Assembly: GCF_000429605.1 (NCBI RefSeq)
Contig: NZ_AUCE01000016.1
Coordinates: 1-64,000 of the forward strand
Direction: 5' to 3'
Source of the DNA: Azonexus hydrophilus DSM 23864
GTDB taxonomy: Bacteria; Pseudomonadota; Gammaproteobacteria; Burkholderiales; Rhodocyclaceae
Length of the DNA stretch: 64,000 bases
The notes beneath the pieces were generated by a model. It was not told where the DNA came from and searched no databases. It worked only from the letters and a program-made list of their open reading frames with translations. The position numbers and the translations under genes are program-made. Positions 47,859 through 57,734 of the stretch are shown one piece after another; the stretch's first letter is position 1, and the number at the start of each line of letters is the position of its first letter.

Positions 47859-48368
47859 ATGCTCAGTCGCCGCGCTTTTCTCGGTGTCGCCCGCCCCTCC
47901 CGGGGGAATCCGGTGCGTCCGCCGTGGGCGCTGGCCGAAAGCGCGTTTGTCGATGCCTGCACCCGCTGCTCCGCCTGCATTGAGGCCTGTCCGACCGGCT
48001 TGCTGCTGCGCGGCGACGGCGGTTACCCGGAAGCCGATTTCACGCCGGGCCGCGCCCCGGACGGTTGCACCTTCTGCGGCGACTGCCGCACGGCATGCAC
48101 CCCGGGCGCCTTGAAGGCCGATGAAAGCTGGTCGCTCAAGGCAGTCTTTTCCGACGATTGCCTGGCTGAGCAGAAGGTTGTCTGCCGGACCTGCGGCGAA
48201 AGCTGCGAGGCCCGTGCCATCCATTTCCCTCCCCGGCTGGGCGGTGTCGCCGGGCCGCAACTCGATGCCCTGGCCTGTACCGGCTGCGGCGCTTGTCTCG
48301 CCGATTGCCCGACCCGGGCGATTCGCATCCTTTCCCTGAATACCACTGCCAACCGAGGTGTCGCATGA
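47859..48368 (+). CDS. napF: Ferredoxin-type protein NapF
   Basis: A 169-residue cytoplasmic iron-sulfur protein associated with maturation of NapA. It has CxxCxxCxxxC clusters (CTRCSACIEACP; CTFCGDCRTAC; CTGCGACLADCP) and the N-terminal SRRAFLGVAR typical of NapF. The ATG at 47859 is chosen since the family starts with MLSRRAF; the open frame to 47736 crosses the promoter region. It is first in napFDAGHBC and its stop overlaps napD by four bases. Confidence 0.93.
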   Translation: MLSRRAFLGVARPSRGNPVRPPWALAESAFVDACTRCSACIEACPTGLLLRGDGGYPEADFTPGRAPDGCTFCGDCRTACTPGALKADESWSLKAVFSDDCLAEQKVVCRTCGESCEARAIHFPPRLGGVAGPQLDALACTGCGACLADCPTRAIRILSLNTTANRGVA

Positions 48369-48616
48369 AGATCGTCAGTCTCGTTCTCAAATACCTGCCC
48401 GAGCACACGCGTGCCGTGCAGCTTGGCGTCGAGGCCGTGCCCGGCGCCTCAGTCGCCCACGATCACGGCGACGGCCGGATGCTTGTCCTGATCGAAGACG
48501 GTGAAGGCTATGCCGTTTCCGATTCCATCATCGGGGTCCATCACGTACCGCACGTGATGTCGGTGACCCTGGCTTACGAATACTGCGACGACGCGCTTGA
48601 ACCCGAGGAGGCTTGA
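48365..48616 (+). CDS. napD: NapD, chaperone for the NapA signal peptide
   Basis: An 83-residue cytoplasmic protein that binds the twin-arginine signal of NapA and holds back export until the cofactor is inserted. [38 protein letters not shown] (in parts) and VTLAYEY fit the family. It starts at ATG within the napF stop (ATGA). Confidence 0.92.
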   Translation: MKIVSLVLKYLPEHTRAVQLGVEAVPGASVAHDHGDGRMLVLIEDGEGYAVSDSIIGVHHVPHVMSVTLAYEYCDDALEPEEA

Positions 48617-48618
48617 CC

Positions 48619-51195
48619 ATGACCATGAATCGCCGTGAATTTCTGAAGACCCAGGCTGTTGCCGCTGCTGCGGCGACTGCCGGGATTCCGCTGGCTGCCA
48701 GCGCCCAGACCGCCCGTGCCGGCGGGCCGACCGAAGTCCGCTGGGACAAGGGCGCCTGCCGCTTCTGCGGCACCGGTTGCGCCGTGCTGGTCGGCGTCCA
48801 GAACGGTCGCATCGTCGCCACCCAGGGCGACCCGGACTCCCCGGTCAATCGTGGCCTGAACTGCATCAAGGGCTATTTCCTGTCCAAGATCCAGTACGGT
48901 GAAGATCGCCTGACCAAGCCGCTGCTGCGCATGAAGAACGGCAAGTTCGACAAGAACGGCGATTTCCAGCCGATCTCGTGGAAGCAGGCCTTCGACATCA
49001 TGGAAGAAAAGTGGAAGGAAGCGCTCAAGGCCGACATGCAGGCCAATGCCGGCAAGCCGGTCAATGAGATGACCTCGTCGATCGGCATGTTCGGCTCCGG
49101 TCAATGGACGATCTGGGAAGGCTACGCCGCCGCCAAGCTGTGGAAGGCCGGTTTCCGCTCCAATAACCTTGACCCCAACGCCCGCCACTGCATGGCCTCG
49201 GCCGTTGCCGGCTTCATGCGCACCTTCGGTATCGACGAGCCGATGGGTTGCTACGACGACATCGAGAACGCCGACGCCTTCGTGCTGTGGGGCTCGAACA
49301 TGGCCGAGATGCACCCGATCCTGTGGTCGCGCATCACTGACCGTCGCCTGACCCATACCGGCGCCGAAGTCCATGTGTTGTCCACCTTCGAGCATCGCAG
49401 CTACGAGCTGGCCGACAACCCGATGATCTTCTCGCCGCAGACCGATCTGGCCATCCTCAACTACATCTGCCACCACATCATCCAGAGCGGCAAGGTCAAC
49501 CAGGACTTCGTCAAGAAGCACGTCAATTTCAAGATGGGCGAAACCGACATCGGTTACGGCCTGCGTCCGGCGCACGCGCTGGAAAAGGATGCCAAGTCGA
49601 ACGGTTATCCGGGCGCCGACGGCAAGCCCAAGGGCGATACCGGCGCATCCAAGCCGATCACCTTCGAGGAATTCGCCAAGTTCGTTTCCGAATACACCCT
49701 GGAAAAGACCGCCAAGCTGTCCGGCGTACCGGCCGACCGCCTCAAGCGCATGGCTGAACTCTATGCCGACCCGAAGAAGAAGATCGTCAGCTTCTGGACC
49801 ATGGGCTTCAACCAGCACACCCGCGGCACCTGGGTGAACAACATGATCTACAACGTGCACCTGCTGACCGGCAAGATCTCGACGCCGGGCAGCGGTCCGT
49901 TCTCGCTGACCGGCCAGCCGTCCGCCTGCGGCACGGCGCGCGAAGTCGGCACCTTTGCCCACCGCCTGCCGGCCGACATGGTCGTGATGAACCCGGATCA
50001 CCGCAAGTACTCGGAAAAGATCTGGCAACTGCCGGAAGGCACGCTCAACGCCCGCATCGGCTTCCACGCCGTGCTGCAGAGCCGCATGCTCAAGGACGGC
50101 AAGCTCAAGTGCTACTGGACGACGACCACCAACAACATGCAGGCCGGGCCGAACATCAATGACGAGATGTACCCGGGCTGGCGCAATCCGGCCGCTTTCG
50201 TGGTCGTTTCCGATGCCTACCCGACCGTGTCGGCGATGGCCGCCGACCTGATCCTGCCGTCGGCCATGTGGATGGAGAAGGAAGGCGCCTACGGCAATGC
50301 CGAACGCCGCACCCAGTTCTGGCGCCAGCAGGTGTCGGCACCGGGCGAGGCCAAGTCCGACCTGTGGCAGTACATCGAGTTCTCCAAGCGCTTCAAGGTC
50401 GAGGACGTGTGGCCGGCCGACCTGATCGCCAAGAAGCCCGAGTACCGTGGCAAGACCCTGTTCGACATCCTCTACAAGAACGGCGCGGTCAACAAGTTCC
50501 CGCTGGCCGATCTGGAAAAGGCCAACGGTCACGCGATCAAGGGCTACATGAACGACGAGTCGAAGGAACTCGGCTACTACCTGCAGAAAGGCCTGTTCGA
50601 GGAATACGCCGCCTTCGGTCGTGGCAAGGCCCACGATCTGGCCGACTTCGACGTCTATCACAAGGCCCGTGGCCTGCGTTGGCCGGTGGTCGATGGCAAG
50701 GAAACGCTGTGGCGCTTCCGCGAGGGCTACGATCCGTACGTCCAGAAGGGCGAGGATTTCAGCTTCTACGGTCACAAGGACAAGAAGGCCGTGATCTTCG
50801 CGCTGCCCTACCAGCAGCCGCCGGAAATGCCGGACAAGGAATTCGACCTGTGGATGTCCACCGGCCGCGTGCTCGAACACTGGCACACCGGCACGATGAC
50901 CCGTCGCGTTCCCGAACTGCACCGTTCGGTGCCGGAAGCCGTGGTCTTCATGCACCCGGAAGATGCCAAGAAGCGCGGCATCCAGCGCGGCATGAAGGTC
51001 AAGGTGGCGTCGAAGCGCGGCGAGATCCAGTTGCGCGTCGAAACCAAGGGCCGCAACAAGCCGCCGGTCGGCCTGGTGTTCATCCCCTTCTTCGACGAAG
51101 GCAAGCTGGTCAACAAATTGATCCTCGATGCGACTTGTCCGATTTCCAAGGAAACGGATTTCAAGAAGTGTCCGGTCAAGATCACCCGCGCCTGA
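48619..51195 (+). CDS. napA: Periplasmic nitrate reductase catalytic subunit NapA
   Basis: An 858-residue molybdenum bis-MGD enzyme that reduces nitrate to nitrite in the periplasm. A twin-arginine signal ([16 protein letters not shown]) precedes the [4Fe-4S] motif Cys47/50/54...82 ([13 protein letters not shown]). The Mo-ligand cysteine is Cys191 ([12 protein letters not shown]). The full-length enzyme ends in [21 protein letters not shown]...KKCPVKI. The ATG at 48619 lies 8 bases after GAGGAGG; a TTG two codons earlier overlaps napD. Electrons come from NapB, NapC and NapGH. Confidence 0.98.
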   Translation: MTMNRREFLKTQAVAAAAATAGIPLAASAQTARAGGPTEVRWDKGACRFCGTGCAVLVGVQNGRIVATQGDPDSPVNRGLNCIKGYFLSKIQYGEDRLTKPLLRMKNGKFDKNGDFQPISWKQAFDIMEEKWKEALKADMQANAGKPVNEMTSSIGMFGSGQWTIWEGYAAAKLWKAGFRSNNLDPNARHCMASAVAGFMRTFGIDEPMGCYDDIENADAFVLWGSNMAEMHPILWSRITDRRLTHTGAEVHVLSTFEHRSYELADNPMIFSPQTDLAILNYICHHIIQSGKVNQDFVKKHVNFKMGETDIGYGLRPAHALEKDAKSNGYPGADGKPKGDTGASKPITFEEFAKFVSEYTLEKTAKLSGVPADRLKRMAELYADPKKKIVSFWTMGFNQHTRGTWVNNMIYNVHLLTGKISTPGSGPFSLTGQPSACGTAREVGTFAHRLPADMVVMNPDHRKYSEKIWQLPEGTLNARIGFHAVLQSRMLKDGKLKCYWTTTTNNMQAGPNINDEMYPGWRNPAAFVVVSDAYPTVSAMAADLILPSAMWMEKEGAYGNAERRTQFWRQQVSAPGEAKSDLWQYIEFSKRFKVEDVWPADLIAKKPEYRGKTLFDILYKNGAVNKFPLADLEKANGHAIKGYMNDESKELGYYLQKGLFEEYAAFGRGKAHDLADFDVYHKARGLRWPVVDGKETLWRFREGYDPYVQKGEDFSFYGHKDKKAVIFALPYQQPPEMPDKEFDLWMSTGRVLEHWHTGTMTRRVPELHRSVPEAVVFMHPEDAKKRGIQRGMKVKVASKRGEIQLRVETKGRNKPPVGLVFIPFFDEGKLVNKLILDATCPISKETDFKKCPVKITRA

Positions 51196-51215
51196 GATCG
51201 CAGCGAGCCTGAATC

Positions 51216-52067
51216 GTGAGCACGAATCCCACCGCCAAGCCTGAAGGAAAACCCGGCGTGTCGCCTGCCTCCCTGGCACGCCGGAAATTCCTCAACGGCA
51301 TCGCCGCTGCGGCCGGTGGTGGGGCTTTGCTCAGCCTGGTTCCGCTGCTCGCCGCCCGGCCGGCCGGGGCAAACCCGGCGCAGGCCTTGCGCCCGCCCGG
51401 TGCACTCAACGAGCCGGATTTCCTGGCTGCCTGCGTGCGTTGCGGCCTGTGCGTTCGCGATTGTCCCTACGACACCCTGGTGCTGGCCCCGGTCGGCGGC
51501 GAGGTGACCGGCGGGACGCCATATTTCAAGGCGCGCAGCATCCCCTGCGAGATGTGCGAGGACATTCCCTGCGTCAAGGCCTGTCCGACCGGTGCACTCA
51601 ATCCCAAACTCACCGACATCCACGACGCCCGCATGGGGCTGGCGGTGCTTTCCGACCATGAAACCTGCCTCAATTACCTGGGTCTGCGCTGCGATGTCTG
51701 CTACCGCGTCTGCCCGGTGATCGACAAGGCGATCACGCTGGAGAGCATCCACAACCCGCGTTCCGACCGCCATGCCTTGCTGCTGCCGACGGTTCATTCC
51801 GACCATTGCACCGGCTGCGGCAAGTGCGAGGCAGCCTGCGTGCTGCCGGAAGCGGCGATCAAGGTAATGCCGGTGGCGCTGGCCAAGGGCGCCTTGCCCG
51901 ACCACTACCGCAAGGGCTGGGAAGAAAAGGCCAGGCACGGTAGTTCGCTGATCGGCGATCAGGTCGAGATGCCGGTACGCGGTCTTGAAGACAAAGCCTA
52001 CGGCGATGTGCGCGTCGATCGTGATGCGCCGCCGCCCGCCGGCATCAATTCGGGATGGAAGCCATGA
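51216..52067 (+). CDS. napG: NapG, periplasmic iron-sulfur protein
   Basis: A 283-residue MauM/NapG-type ferredoxin with a twin-arginine signal ([15 protein letters not shown]). It has four [4Fe-4S] cysteine sets, including [36 protein letters not shown] and [12 protein letters not shown]. With NapH it forms a quinol dehydrogenase branch feeding NapAB. Start is GTG at 51216 with a weak ribosome site. Its stop overlaps the napH start by four bases. Confidence 0.94.
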   Translation: MSTNPTAKPEGKPGVSPASLARRKFLNGIAAAAGGGALLSLVPLLAARPAGANPAQALRPPGALNEPDFLAACVRCGLCVRDCPYDTLVLAPVGGEVTGGTPYFKARSIPCEMCEDIPCVKACPTGALNPKLTDIHDARMGLAVLSDHETCLNYLGLRCDVCYRVCPVIDKAITLESIHNPRSDRHALLLPTVHSDHCTGCGKCEAACVLPEAAIKVMPVALAKGALPDHYRKGWEEKARHGSSLIGDQVEMPVRGLEDKAYGDVRVDRDAPPPAGINSGWKP

Positions 52068-52936
52068 GCGCCACCCGCAATCCCCTGCATCCGGGCCGCG
52101 ATGCCGTCCGCGACAAGGGTTGGCTGGCGGCGCACCGCTACCTGATCCTGCGCCGGGTTTCGCAACTCGGCATCCTGCTGCTGTTCATGACCGGACCCTG
52201 GTTCGGGCTGTGGATCGCCAAGGGCAATCTGGCCTCGTCGCTGACGCTGGACATCCTGCCGCTGACCGATCCCTACCTGTTCGTGCAAAGCCTGGCCGCC
52301 GGTTTCATGCCGGCCTCGGCCGCGCTGATCGGGGCGGCCATCGTCATCGCTTTCTACGCGCTGTTCGGCGGTCGTCTGTACTGTGCCTGGGTCTGCCCGG
52401 TCAATGTCGTCACCGACGCCGCCGCCTGGCTGCGCCGGCGTCTGGGCCTTAAGTCGGGGCGGGCGCCCGACGGCAATACCCGTTACTGGGTGCTGGCCGG
52501 TTCGCTATTGCTGGCGGCCTTCACCGGCACCCTGATGTGGGAGGTGGTCAATCCGGTCAGCATCCTGCAGCGCAGCCTGATTTTCGGCCTCTCCGGCAGT
52601 CTGGCCGTGGTCCTGGCGATCTTCGCCTACGACCTGCTGGTCGCCAGTCGCGGCTGGTGCGGTCACCTCTGTCCGATGGGCGCCTTTTACGGCCTGCTCG
52701 GCCAGAAGTCGCTGGTCCGCATCACTGCCGACCAGCGCGGCAAGTGCGACGACTGCATGGACTGCTTCGCGGTCTGTCCGGAACCCCAGGTCATCCGTCC
52801 GGCGCTCAAGAAGGCCGGTCAGGACAGCCCGCTCATCCTCGATGCCGATTGCACCAATTGCGGTCGCTGCATCGATGTCTGCAACAAACACGTTTTCCAC
52901 TTTACTCATCGGTTCGATCAAAGGAGCGATTCATGA
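52064..52936 (+). CDS. napH: NapH, membrane ferredoxin-type quinol dehydrogenase subunit
   Basis: A 290-residue inner-membrane protein with four predicted helices. Two CxxxCP motifs occur ([19 protein letters not shown]), then C-terminal ferredoxin clusters [12 protein letters not shown] and [12 protein letters not shown]. This is the NapH/CcoG-like fold that passes electrons from quinol to NapG. The ATG at 52064 overlaps the napG stop (ATGA) behind GGATGGAAG; an ATG three codons earlier is possible. It overlaps napB by four bases. Confidence 0.94.
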   Translation: MSATRNPLHPGRDAVRDKGWLAAHRYLILRRVSQLGILLLFMTGPWFGLWIAKGNLASSLTLDILPLTDPYLFVQSLAAGFMPASAALIGAAIVIAFYALFGGRLYCAWVCPVNVVTDAAAWLRRRLGLKSGRAPDGNTRYWVLAGSLLLAAFTGTLMWEVVNPVSILQRSLIFGLSGSLAVVLAIFAYDLLVASRGWCGHLCPMGAFYGLLGQKSLVRITADQRGKCDDCMDCFAVCPEPQVIRPALKKAGQDSPLILDADCTNCGRCIDVCNKHVFHFTHRFDQRSDS

Positions 52937-53394
52937 AAAACAAGAGCCGCCTGTTCACTGCTGCTTTGGCCGCGGCACTCATGGTTTCCACACTGTCGTG
53001 GGGGCCGGTCCATGCGTCTGAGGGTGGGCTCAAGAGCCTGCGCGGGGCCTCCATCCAGGCCCCGGAGACCGAATCTGCCGATCCGTTCAAGGTGATGAAG
53101 GACAGCCCGCCGATCGAACGCGACTACGTTCAGCAACCGCCGCTGGTGCCGCACAAGGTCGATGGCTACAACGTCACGATGAAGTACAACAAGTGCATGG
53201 ATTGCCACTCCTGGAGCCGCTACAAGGAAACCGGCGCGACCAAGGTCTCGCTGACCCACTTCAAGACGCGTGACGGCCAGGAATTGTCGAACATCTCGCC
53301 GCGTCGTTACTTCTGCCTGCAGTGTCACGTCCCGCAGGTCGATGCCAAGCCCTTGGTGGCCAACAAATTCAAGCCGGCCGAAGGCATTCGCTGA
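52933..53394 (+). CDS. napB: NapB, dihaem cytochrome c subunit of nitrate reductase
   Basis: A 153-residue periplasmic electron-transfer subunit of NapAB. It has a signal peptide (LFTAALAAALMVSTLSWGPVHA), two CxxCH haem sites (CMDCH and CLQCH), and the family's QQPPLVPHKVDGY and ISPRRYFC. Start ATG lies within the napH stop (ATGA). The longer frame upstream (from 52537) belongs to a napH shadow. Confidence 0.96.
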   Translation: MKNKSRLFTAALAAALMVSTLSWGPVHASEGGLKSLRGASIQAPETESADPFKVMKDSPPIERDYVQQPPLVPHKVDGYNVTMKYNKCMDCHSWSRYKETGATKVSLTHFKTRDGQELSNISPRRYFCLQCHVPQVDAKPLVANKFKPAEGIR

Positions 53395-53416
53395 ACCCGG
53401 CTGACGGAGAAGAATC

Positions 53417-54061
53417 ATGGAAAATAACAAGCCTGCAGGGCTGATTGGCAGGGTTCGTGGCTGGGTTGCCGGTATCGGCGTGGTCACGGTGCTCGGTCTG
53501 TTCGGTGCCGGCATCATCTTCTGGGGCGGCTTCAATACCGCCATGGAATACACCAATACCGAGAAGTTCTGTATCTCGTGTCACGAAATGAAGGACAACG
53601 TGTACGCGGAATACCAGAACACCATCCATTACTCGAACCGCTCCGGGGTCCGGGCCGTTTGCTCCGATTGCCACGTGCCCAAGGAATGGGTGCCCAAGAT
53701 GATCCGCAAGATCCAGGCGAGCAAGGAGGTCTGGGGCAAGATCACCGGTGTTGTCGATACGCCGGAGAAGTTCGAAGCGCATCGGCTGACCATGGCAACC
53801 CGCGAATGGGAACGGATGAAGGCGAACAATTCGCAGGAATGCCGTAACTGCCATAACTTCGAGTATTTCGACTACGGTGTTCAGGGGCGTCGCGGTGCCA
53901 ATACCCACCAGCAGGCGTTCAACGAAGGCAAGACCTGTATCGACTGCCACAAGGGCATCGCCCACAAGCTGCCCGAGGTTGATCAGGCAATCACCGTGAT
54001 CAACGCCGACGGCGCGCCGCCGCAGGTGTTCCACCCGCCAGTGAGCGGCAGCAAGGACTAG
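53417..54061 (+). CDS. napC: NapC, tetrahaem cytochrome c quinol dehydrogenase
   Basis: A 214-residue NapC/NirT protein. One N-terminal membrane anchor (about 17-38, GVVTVLGLFGAGIIFWGG) is followed by four haem sites (CISCH, CSDCH, CRNCH, CIDCH) in a periplasmic domain. It passes electrons from the quinol pool to NapB. It ends the napFDAGHBC operon and is followed by a strong terminator. Confidence 0.96.
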   Translation: MENNKPAGLIGRVRGWVAGIGVVTVLGLFGAGIIFWGGFNTAMEYTNTEKFCISCHEMKDNVYAEYQNTIHYSNRSGVRAVCSDCHVPKEWVPKMIRKIQASKEVWGKITGVVDTPEKFEAHRLTMATREWERMKANNSQECRNCHNFEYFDYGVQGRRGANTHQQAFNEGKTCIDCHKGIAHKLPEVDQAITVINADGAPPQVFHPPVSGSKD

Positions 54062-54082
54062 GTCTTTTCAAACCACCTCTCG

Positions 54083-54120
54083 AGCGCGTCCGGTTCCTGC
54101 GAACCGGCGCGCTTTTTTTC
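54083..54120 (+). terminator. Intrinsic terminator of the nap operon
   Basis: The arms AGCGCG-CCGGTTC and GAACCG-GCGCGCT form a long GC-rich stem with one bulge, followed by seven T. It lies 22 bases after napC. Confidence 0.92.
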
Positions 54121-54125
54121 GTCCT

Positions 54126-54437
54126 TCAGGCCTGGAAAAACGCTTCCAGGTCGGTAAACACCGCGTGGTCGGCATGATGCCGGCGCACCGCGCTGACGTC
54201 CTCCAGTTTTTCGACCTGCCGGATCATCTGCGGCAGCCGCTGGTCTTCGTTGACCAGCAGCCAGATCCGGCTTTGTCGGCCGTCGCCGACCGGCAGGCAG
54301 AGGATGCCTTCGACGTTGTAGGCGCGGCGCGAGAACAGGCCGACCACATGCGACATCACGCCGGGGTGGTTGGCGACGTCGATTTCCAGCACGGCGCGGG
54401 ACAGCGCCTGGTTTTCGTTACGGCTGACAGCGTTCAT
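54126..54437 (-). CDS. ilvN: Acetolactate synthase small (regulatory) subunit
   Basis: A 103-residue ACT-domain protein that binds valine and confers feedback inhibition on IlvB. VLEIDVANHPGVMSHVVGLFSRRAYNVEGI is the ACT signature and the short length matches the IlvN (not the ~165-residue IlvH) subgroup. Its ATG overlaps the end of ilvB by four bases, so the subunits are translated together. It completes the attenuated ilvBN operon. Confidence 0.92.
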   Translation of the reverse strand: MNAVSRNENQALSRAVLEIDVANHPGVMSHVVGLFSRRAYNVEGILCLPVGDGRQSRIWLLVNEDQRLPQMIRQVEKLEDVSAVRRHHADHAVFTDLEAFFQA

Positions 54438-56122
54438 GCCTGGGCTCCGATCATGTCACGGTTGGCGGCGCCGGGCGGCACCATGGGATAGACCTTCTGT
54501 TCGGCGTCGATGCCGGCGTGGATCAGGCACGGGCCGGGGCGGGCGAAGGCATCGGCGAGCGCGGCGCAGGGATTCGCTGCCTGGTCGAGATCGACGGCGG
54601 CGATGCCGAGCGCGCGGGCGGCGGCGACGAAATCGGGCATGGCCTGGAATTCCGAGGCGAACAAGCGCTGGCCGTAGAACAGCGTCTGCTGCTGGTGCAC
54701 CAGGCCGAGGACGGCGTTGTTCATCAGCACGATCTTGACGTTGGCGCGTTGCTCGGCGGCGGTGACCAGTTCCTGGATGTTCATCAGGATCGAGCCGTCG
54801 CCGGTGAAGCAGACCACGGTGCGTTCCGGCGCGGCGAGGGCGGCGCCGATGGCGGCCGGGACGCCGAAGCCCATCGTGCCGAGACCGCCGGAGGTCAGCC
54901 ACTGGCGCGGCCGGCGCAGCGGGTAGGCCTGGGCGACCCACATCTGGTGCTGACCGACGTCGGTGGCGACGATGGCATCATCGTCGAGGCAGGCGGCCAC
55001 CGCTTGGATCAGGCCGAAGTGCGAGCGCGGGTCGTGGACGCCGGGCAGCGGTTGCGGATGTTCGGCCTTCAGCGCGTCGATCCGGGCATTCCATTCGGCG
55101 CGCGGATTTGCCGGCACCAGCGGCAGCAGGCGGCTCAGCGCCTCGCCGACATCGGCAACGATGCCGACGTGGGCGGTCTTGATCTTGTCGAGTTCGGCCG
55201 CATCGATGTCGATGTGGATGATCTTCGCCTGCGGGCAGAAAGCCGCGACCTTGCCGGTGGCGCGGTCGTCGAAGCGGGCACCGACGGCGATCAGCAGGTC
55301 GCATTCGTCGAGCGCCAGGTTGGTGTAGGGGGCGCCGTGCATGCCGAGCATGCCCAGCGACAGCGGGTGGTCGACCGGCATCGCGCCGAGTGCCATCAAG
55401 GTCATCACCGTTGGTAGCGTCGACTTTTCGGCGAGTTCCAGCGCAAGTTCCGAAGCGCCGGCGTGAATGACGCCGCCACCGAGATAGAGCAGAGGGCGTT
55501 TGGCTGCGGCGATCAGCGAGGCGGCTTCGGCCAGCGCCATGCCATCGGCGGCCGCAGGCAGCTTGCGGCGACCGGGTTCGGGCCAGGCGGCAACCTCGAT
55601 GGCGCGGCTCTGCACGTCCTTGGGGATGTCGATCAGCACCGGCCCAGGGCGGCCGGAAGCGGCGATGGCGAAGGCGCGTGGGATGACATCGAGCAGTTCC
55701 TCGGTCGAGGAGACCAGGAAATTGTGTTTGGTGATGGGGACCGACAGGCCGTAGGTATCGACTTCCTGGAAGGCGTCGGTGCCGATCATCGCCTTCGGCA
55801 CCTGGCCGGTGATGGCGACCAGCGGGATCGAATCGAGCTTGGCGTCGGCAATCGCGGTCAGCAGGTTGGTCGCGCCGGGGCCGGAGGAGGCCATGCAGAC
55901 GGCGACTTCGCCGGAGACACGAGCCATGCCCTGGGCGATGAAGCCGGCGCCCTGTTCGTGGCGGGCGAGGACGTGGCGGATCGCGGTCGACTGACCGAGG
56001 GCGTCGTAGATCGGCAGGATCGCGCCGCCGGGATAACCGGTGAGCAGGCGCACGCCCTGGCGTTCGAGCAGGCGTACGGTGATCTGGGCACCGGTCAGGG
56101 TTTCGTTGGGGGTATCACTCAT
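54434..56122 (-). CDS. ilvB: Acetolactate synthase large subunit
   Basis: A 562-residue ThDP-dependent enzyme that condenses pyruvate to acetolactate (valine/leucine route) or with 2-oxobutyrate (isoleucine). LLTGYPGGAILPIYDAL holds the ThDP-activating Glu region. The ThDP/Mg motif is GDGSILMNIQELVTAAEQ..NN. The FAD/middle domain is present. The ATG at 56122 is preferred because AAGGAG lies 6 bases before it; a frame extension to 56161 reaches into the terminator stem. The upstream attenuator indicates control by branched-chain amino acid supply. Confidence 0.95.
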   Translation of the reverse strand: MSDTPNETLTGAQITVRLLERQGVRLLTGYPGGAILPIYDALGQSTAIRHVLARHEQGAGFIAQGMARVSGEVAVCMASSGPGATNLLTAIADAKLDSIPLVAITGQVPKAMIGTDAFQEVDTYGLSVPITKHNFLVSSTEELLDVIPRAFAIAASGRPGPVLIDIPKDVQSRAIEVAAWPEPGRRKLPAAADGMALAEAASLIAAAKRPLLYLGGGVIHAGASELALELAEKSTLPTVMTLMALGAMPVDHPLSLGMLGMHGAPYTNLALDECDLLIAVGARFDDRATGKVAAFCPQAKIIHIDIDAAELDKIKTAHVGIVADVGEALSRLLPLVPANPRAEWNARIDALKAEHPQPLPGVHDPRSHFGLIQAVAACLDDDAIVATDVGQHQMWVAQAYPLRRPRQWLTSGGLGTMGFGVPAAIGAALAAPERTVVCFTGDGSILMNIQELVTAAEQRANVKIVLMNNAVLGLVHQQQTLFYGQRLFASEFQAMPDFVAAARALGIAAVDLDQAANPCAALADAFARPGPCLIHAGIDAEQKVYPMVPPGAANRDMIGAQA

Positions 56123-56163
56123 CTGAGGCTCCTTGGGTTCTGGCGGTTCCGGGAGGCTCAAAC

Positions 56164-56194
56164 AAAAACCCCGCCGGTTGCGCCGGCGGGGTTT
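56164..56194 (-). terminator. Attenuator terminator upstream of ilvB
   Basis: AAACCCCGCCGG and CCGGCGGGGTTT pair perfectly around a 5-base loop and run into TTGTTTG on the transcribed strand. It begins 24 bases after the leader-peptide stop and ends 41 bases before the ilvB ATG, the standard geometry of an amino-acid attenuator. Confidence 0.88.
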
Positions 56195-56218
56195 GGGGAA
56201 ACTGTCTGCTGCTTCTGC

Positions 56219-56332
56219 TTACCCGATCCGCGACGGCGCGTGCGTAACGACGCCTACGCTAATGACGCGTACGACGACCAGCAGCGAGACTGCGCGGGCA
56301 GCAACGGAGCGGAAGGCGGTGGAAGCGTTCAT
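56219..56332 (-). CDS. Valine-rich leader peptide of the ilvBN attenuator (IvbL-type)
   Basis: A 37-residue open frame too short for normal gene calling. Nine of its 37 residues are valine, with two Leu and two Ile; the densest run is LLVVVRVISVGVV. It ends in TAA just before the intrinsic terminator. The composition and position match the ilvB leader peptides of enterobacteria, in which ribosome stalling at Val/Leu codons prevents terminator formation. The ribosome site is weak (ACCGATCCG before ATG). No protein function is expected; translation itself is the sensor. Confidence 0.85.
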   Translation of the reverse strand: MNASTAFRSVAARAVSLLVVVRVISVGVVTHAPSRIG

Positions 56333-56365
56333 CGGATCGGTGGGTTCAAAGTTCAGCTAAAGCGC

Positions 56366-56394
56366 ACTATCGCCGAAGTTTCAGGAAAAAACAA
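56366..56394 (-). promoter_or_regulatory. Probable sigma-70 promoter of the ilv leader
   Basis: On the minus strand TTGTTT (-35, 56389-56394) and GATAGT (-10, 56366-56371) are exactly 17 bases apart. The start point would fall about 25 bases before the leader ATG. This 446-base gap before the next gene otherwise holds only the leader, its terminator and about 170 bases of AT-rich sequence without recognisable sites. Confidence 0.55.
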
Positions 56395-56568
56395 CAACGG
56401 GATGAGTAGGGTTTTTGTGATGAGGCAAACGGATAAAAGCAGGCTATGCTGGAGGTGAAACTATTGGCTAGATGCTAGCGCGTTGGGATAAGCGAATTTC
56501 CTTGACCTTGCTATTAATAAAACTCAAAATATGACGTAAATAACAAACAGAATACATTTGTGACAATC

Positions 56569-56895
56569 ATGAAACAGCGTTTGCGTTATCTCCCGTTGAA
56601 CGAGCTTGTCGAAGGCATGGTGCTCGGTGCTTCGCTGACCATCGCCGAGCATGGTGTCACCAACTTCGCCTTGCCGGCCGGCCATGTGCTCACCGAAGAC
56701 AATCTCTGCCAGATCGCCCGTCGCGGTGGGGAGTTTGCCTGCGTTGCCGAGGAAGATCAGCGCAGCGAGGAAGACCGGGCAGCCGAGCAGGTGGCACACG
56801 CGGCGCAGCTGCAGCGCATCTTCGCCAACGCCGACAAGGAACGGCCCGCGGTGGCCGGACTGTACGCAGCCGTCCTGGCCTACCGGAGCCTCTGA
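56569..56895 (+). CDS. Hypothetical protein co-transcribed with an HDOD protein
   Basis: A 108-residue soluble protein. The opening LRYLPLNELVEGMVLGASLTIAEHGVTNFALPAGHVLTEDNL resembles the short strand-rich module that precedes HD-type signalling domains in some proteins. The rest is charged and helical (EEDQRSEEDRAAEQVAHAAQLQ). The ATG at 56569 is preferred to the GTG at 56560. Its stop overlaps the start of the HDOD gene (TGATG). I see no catalytic motif; it may be a regulatory partner of that gene. Confidence 0.65.
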   Translation: MKQRLRYLPLNELVEGMVLGASLTIAEHGVTNFALPAGHVLTEDNLCQIARRGGEFACVAEEDQRSEEDRAAEQVAHAAQLQRIFANADKERPAVAGLYAAVLAYRSL

Positions 56896-57734
56896 TGCCA
56901 CTGCATCTCAAGGAAAGCGAGATCATCGAACGGGCGGCCCTGTTGCCGGCCTTTCCCACCGTCGTCAATGAAATTCTCGAAACCCTGGACGACGAGAATG
57001 CAGCGATGGGCGCTCTGATCAATCTGGTCGAACGCGATCCGGTGATCACTGCGCGTGTCCTGTCGATCGCCAACGCGGCCGTCATGGCTGGGCGGACCCA
57101 GCGTGACCTGCGCGACATGCAGGTCGCCGTCTCGCTGATCGGCTTGTCGAAACTCCGGGAAATCGTGCTCGCCGTCAGCCTGGCAAAGTTCTCCCGCGAA
57201 AGCGGCATGGGCAGCCATTTCTGGGAGCACAGCATTGCCGTGGGCGTGGCCGCCCAGGAATTGTCGCGGATCGGTCACTGTTCCCGCGATTTCGCGCTGG
57301 TCTGCGGGTTGCTGCACGATATCGGCCAATTGTGGATGGCGCGTTGCCATCCGCTGGAATTCCAGATGGTGCGGATGAGCATGGAGCAGGCGCCGGACCT
57401 CGACATCCTCGACGCCGAAATCTGGCACTTCGGCCTCGATCACTGCACCATCGGTCGGTTGCTAGCGACTGCCTGGCATCTGCCGGCGTCGGTCATCTCC
57501 GCCATTCAGCATCACCACGATGCGCATCCGCCGGCCGACAAGCTGATCGCGGTGACGCATCTGGGCGAAGCGGTGGTCAATGCGCTGAACATCGAGCGCC
57601 ACAATCACGCCAGCGTTCGCCATGTTTCGGCAACCGCCTGCGACGTGCTGGGCATCGACTGGCGCGACGATTTCAACTTCCTGTTTGGCCGGATCGAGGC
57701 GCGCTCACGCAACCTGACCCGGATCTTTTCCTGA
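56895..57734 (+). CDS. HDOD-domain signalling protein
   Basis: A 279-residue HDOD protein; such proteins act in stress, motility and second-messenger responses without known catalysis. The HDOD core is visible as LPAFPTVVNEILETLDDENAAMGALINLVERDPVITARVLSIAN and VCGLLHDIGQLWMARC, ending with SVISAIQHHHDAHP and a short C-terminal helix pair. The second His-Asp (LLHDIG) is present although many HDOD proteins lose it. It is coupled to the preceding small gene and ends one base before the convergent NnrS gene. Confidence 0.85.
   Translation: MPLHLKESEIIERAALLPAFPTVVNEILETLDDENAAMGALINLVERDPVITARVLSIANAAVMAGRTQRDLRDMQVAVSLIGLSKLREIVLAVSLAKFSRESGMGSHFWEHSIAVGVAAQELSRIGHCSRDFALVCGLLHDIGQLWMARCHPLEFQMVRMSMEQAPDLDILDAEIWHFGLDHCTIGRLLATAWHLPASVISAIQHHHDAHPPADKLIAVTHLGEAVVNALNIERHNHASVRHVSATACDVLGIDWRDDFNFLFGRIEARSRNLTRIFS

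Noticed and set aside
48574-51279. A ~900-codon open frame on the minus strand, opposite napA
   Set aside because: It mirrors napA in a GC-rich genome where antisense frames stay open by codon bias; its translation is low-complexity and matches no family.
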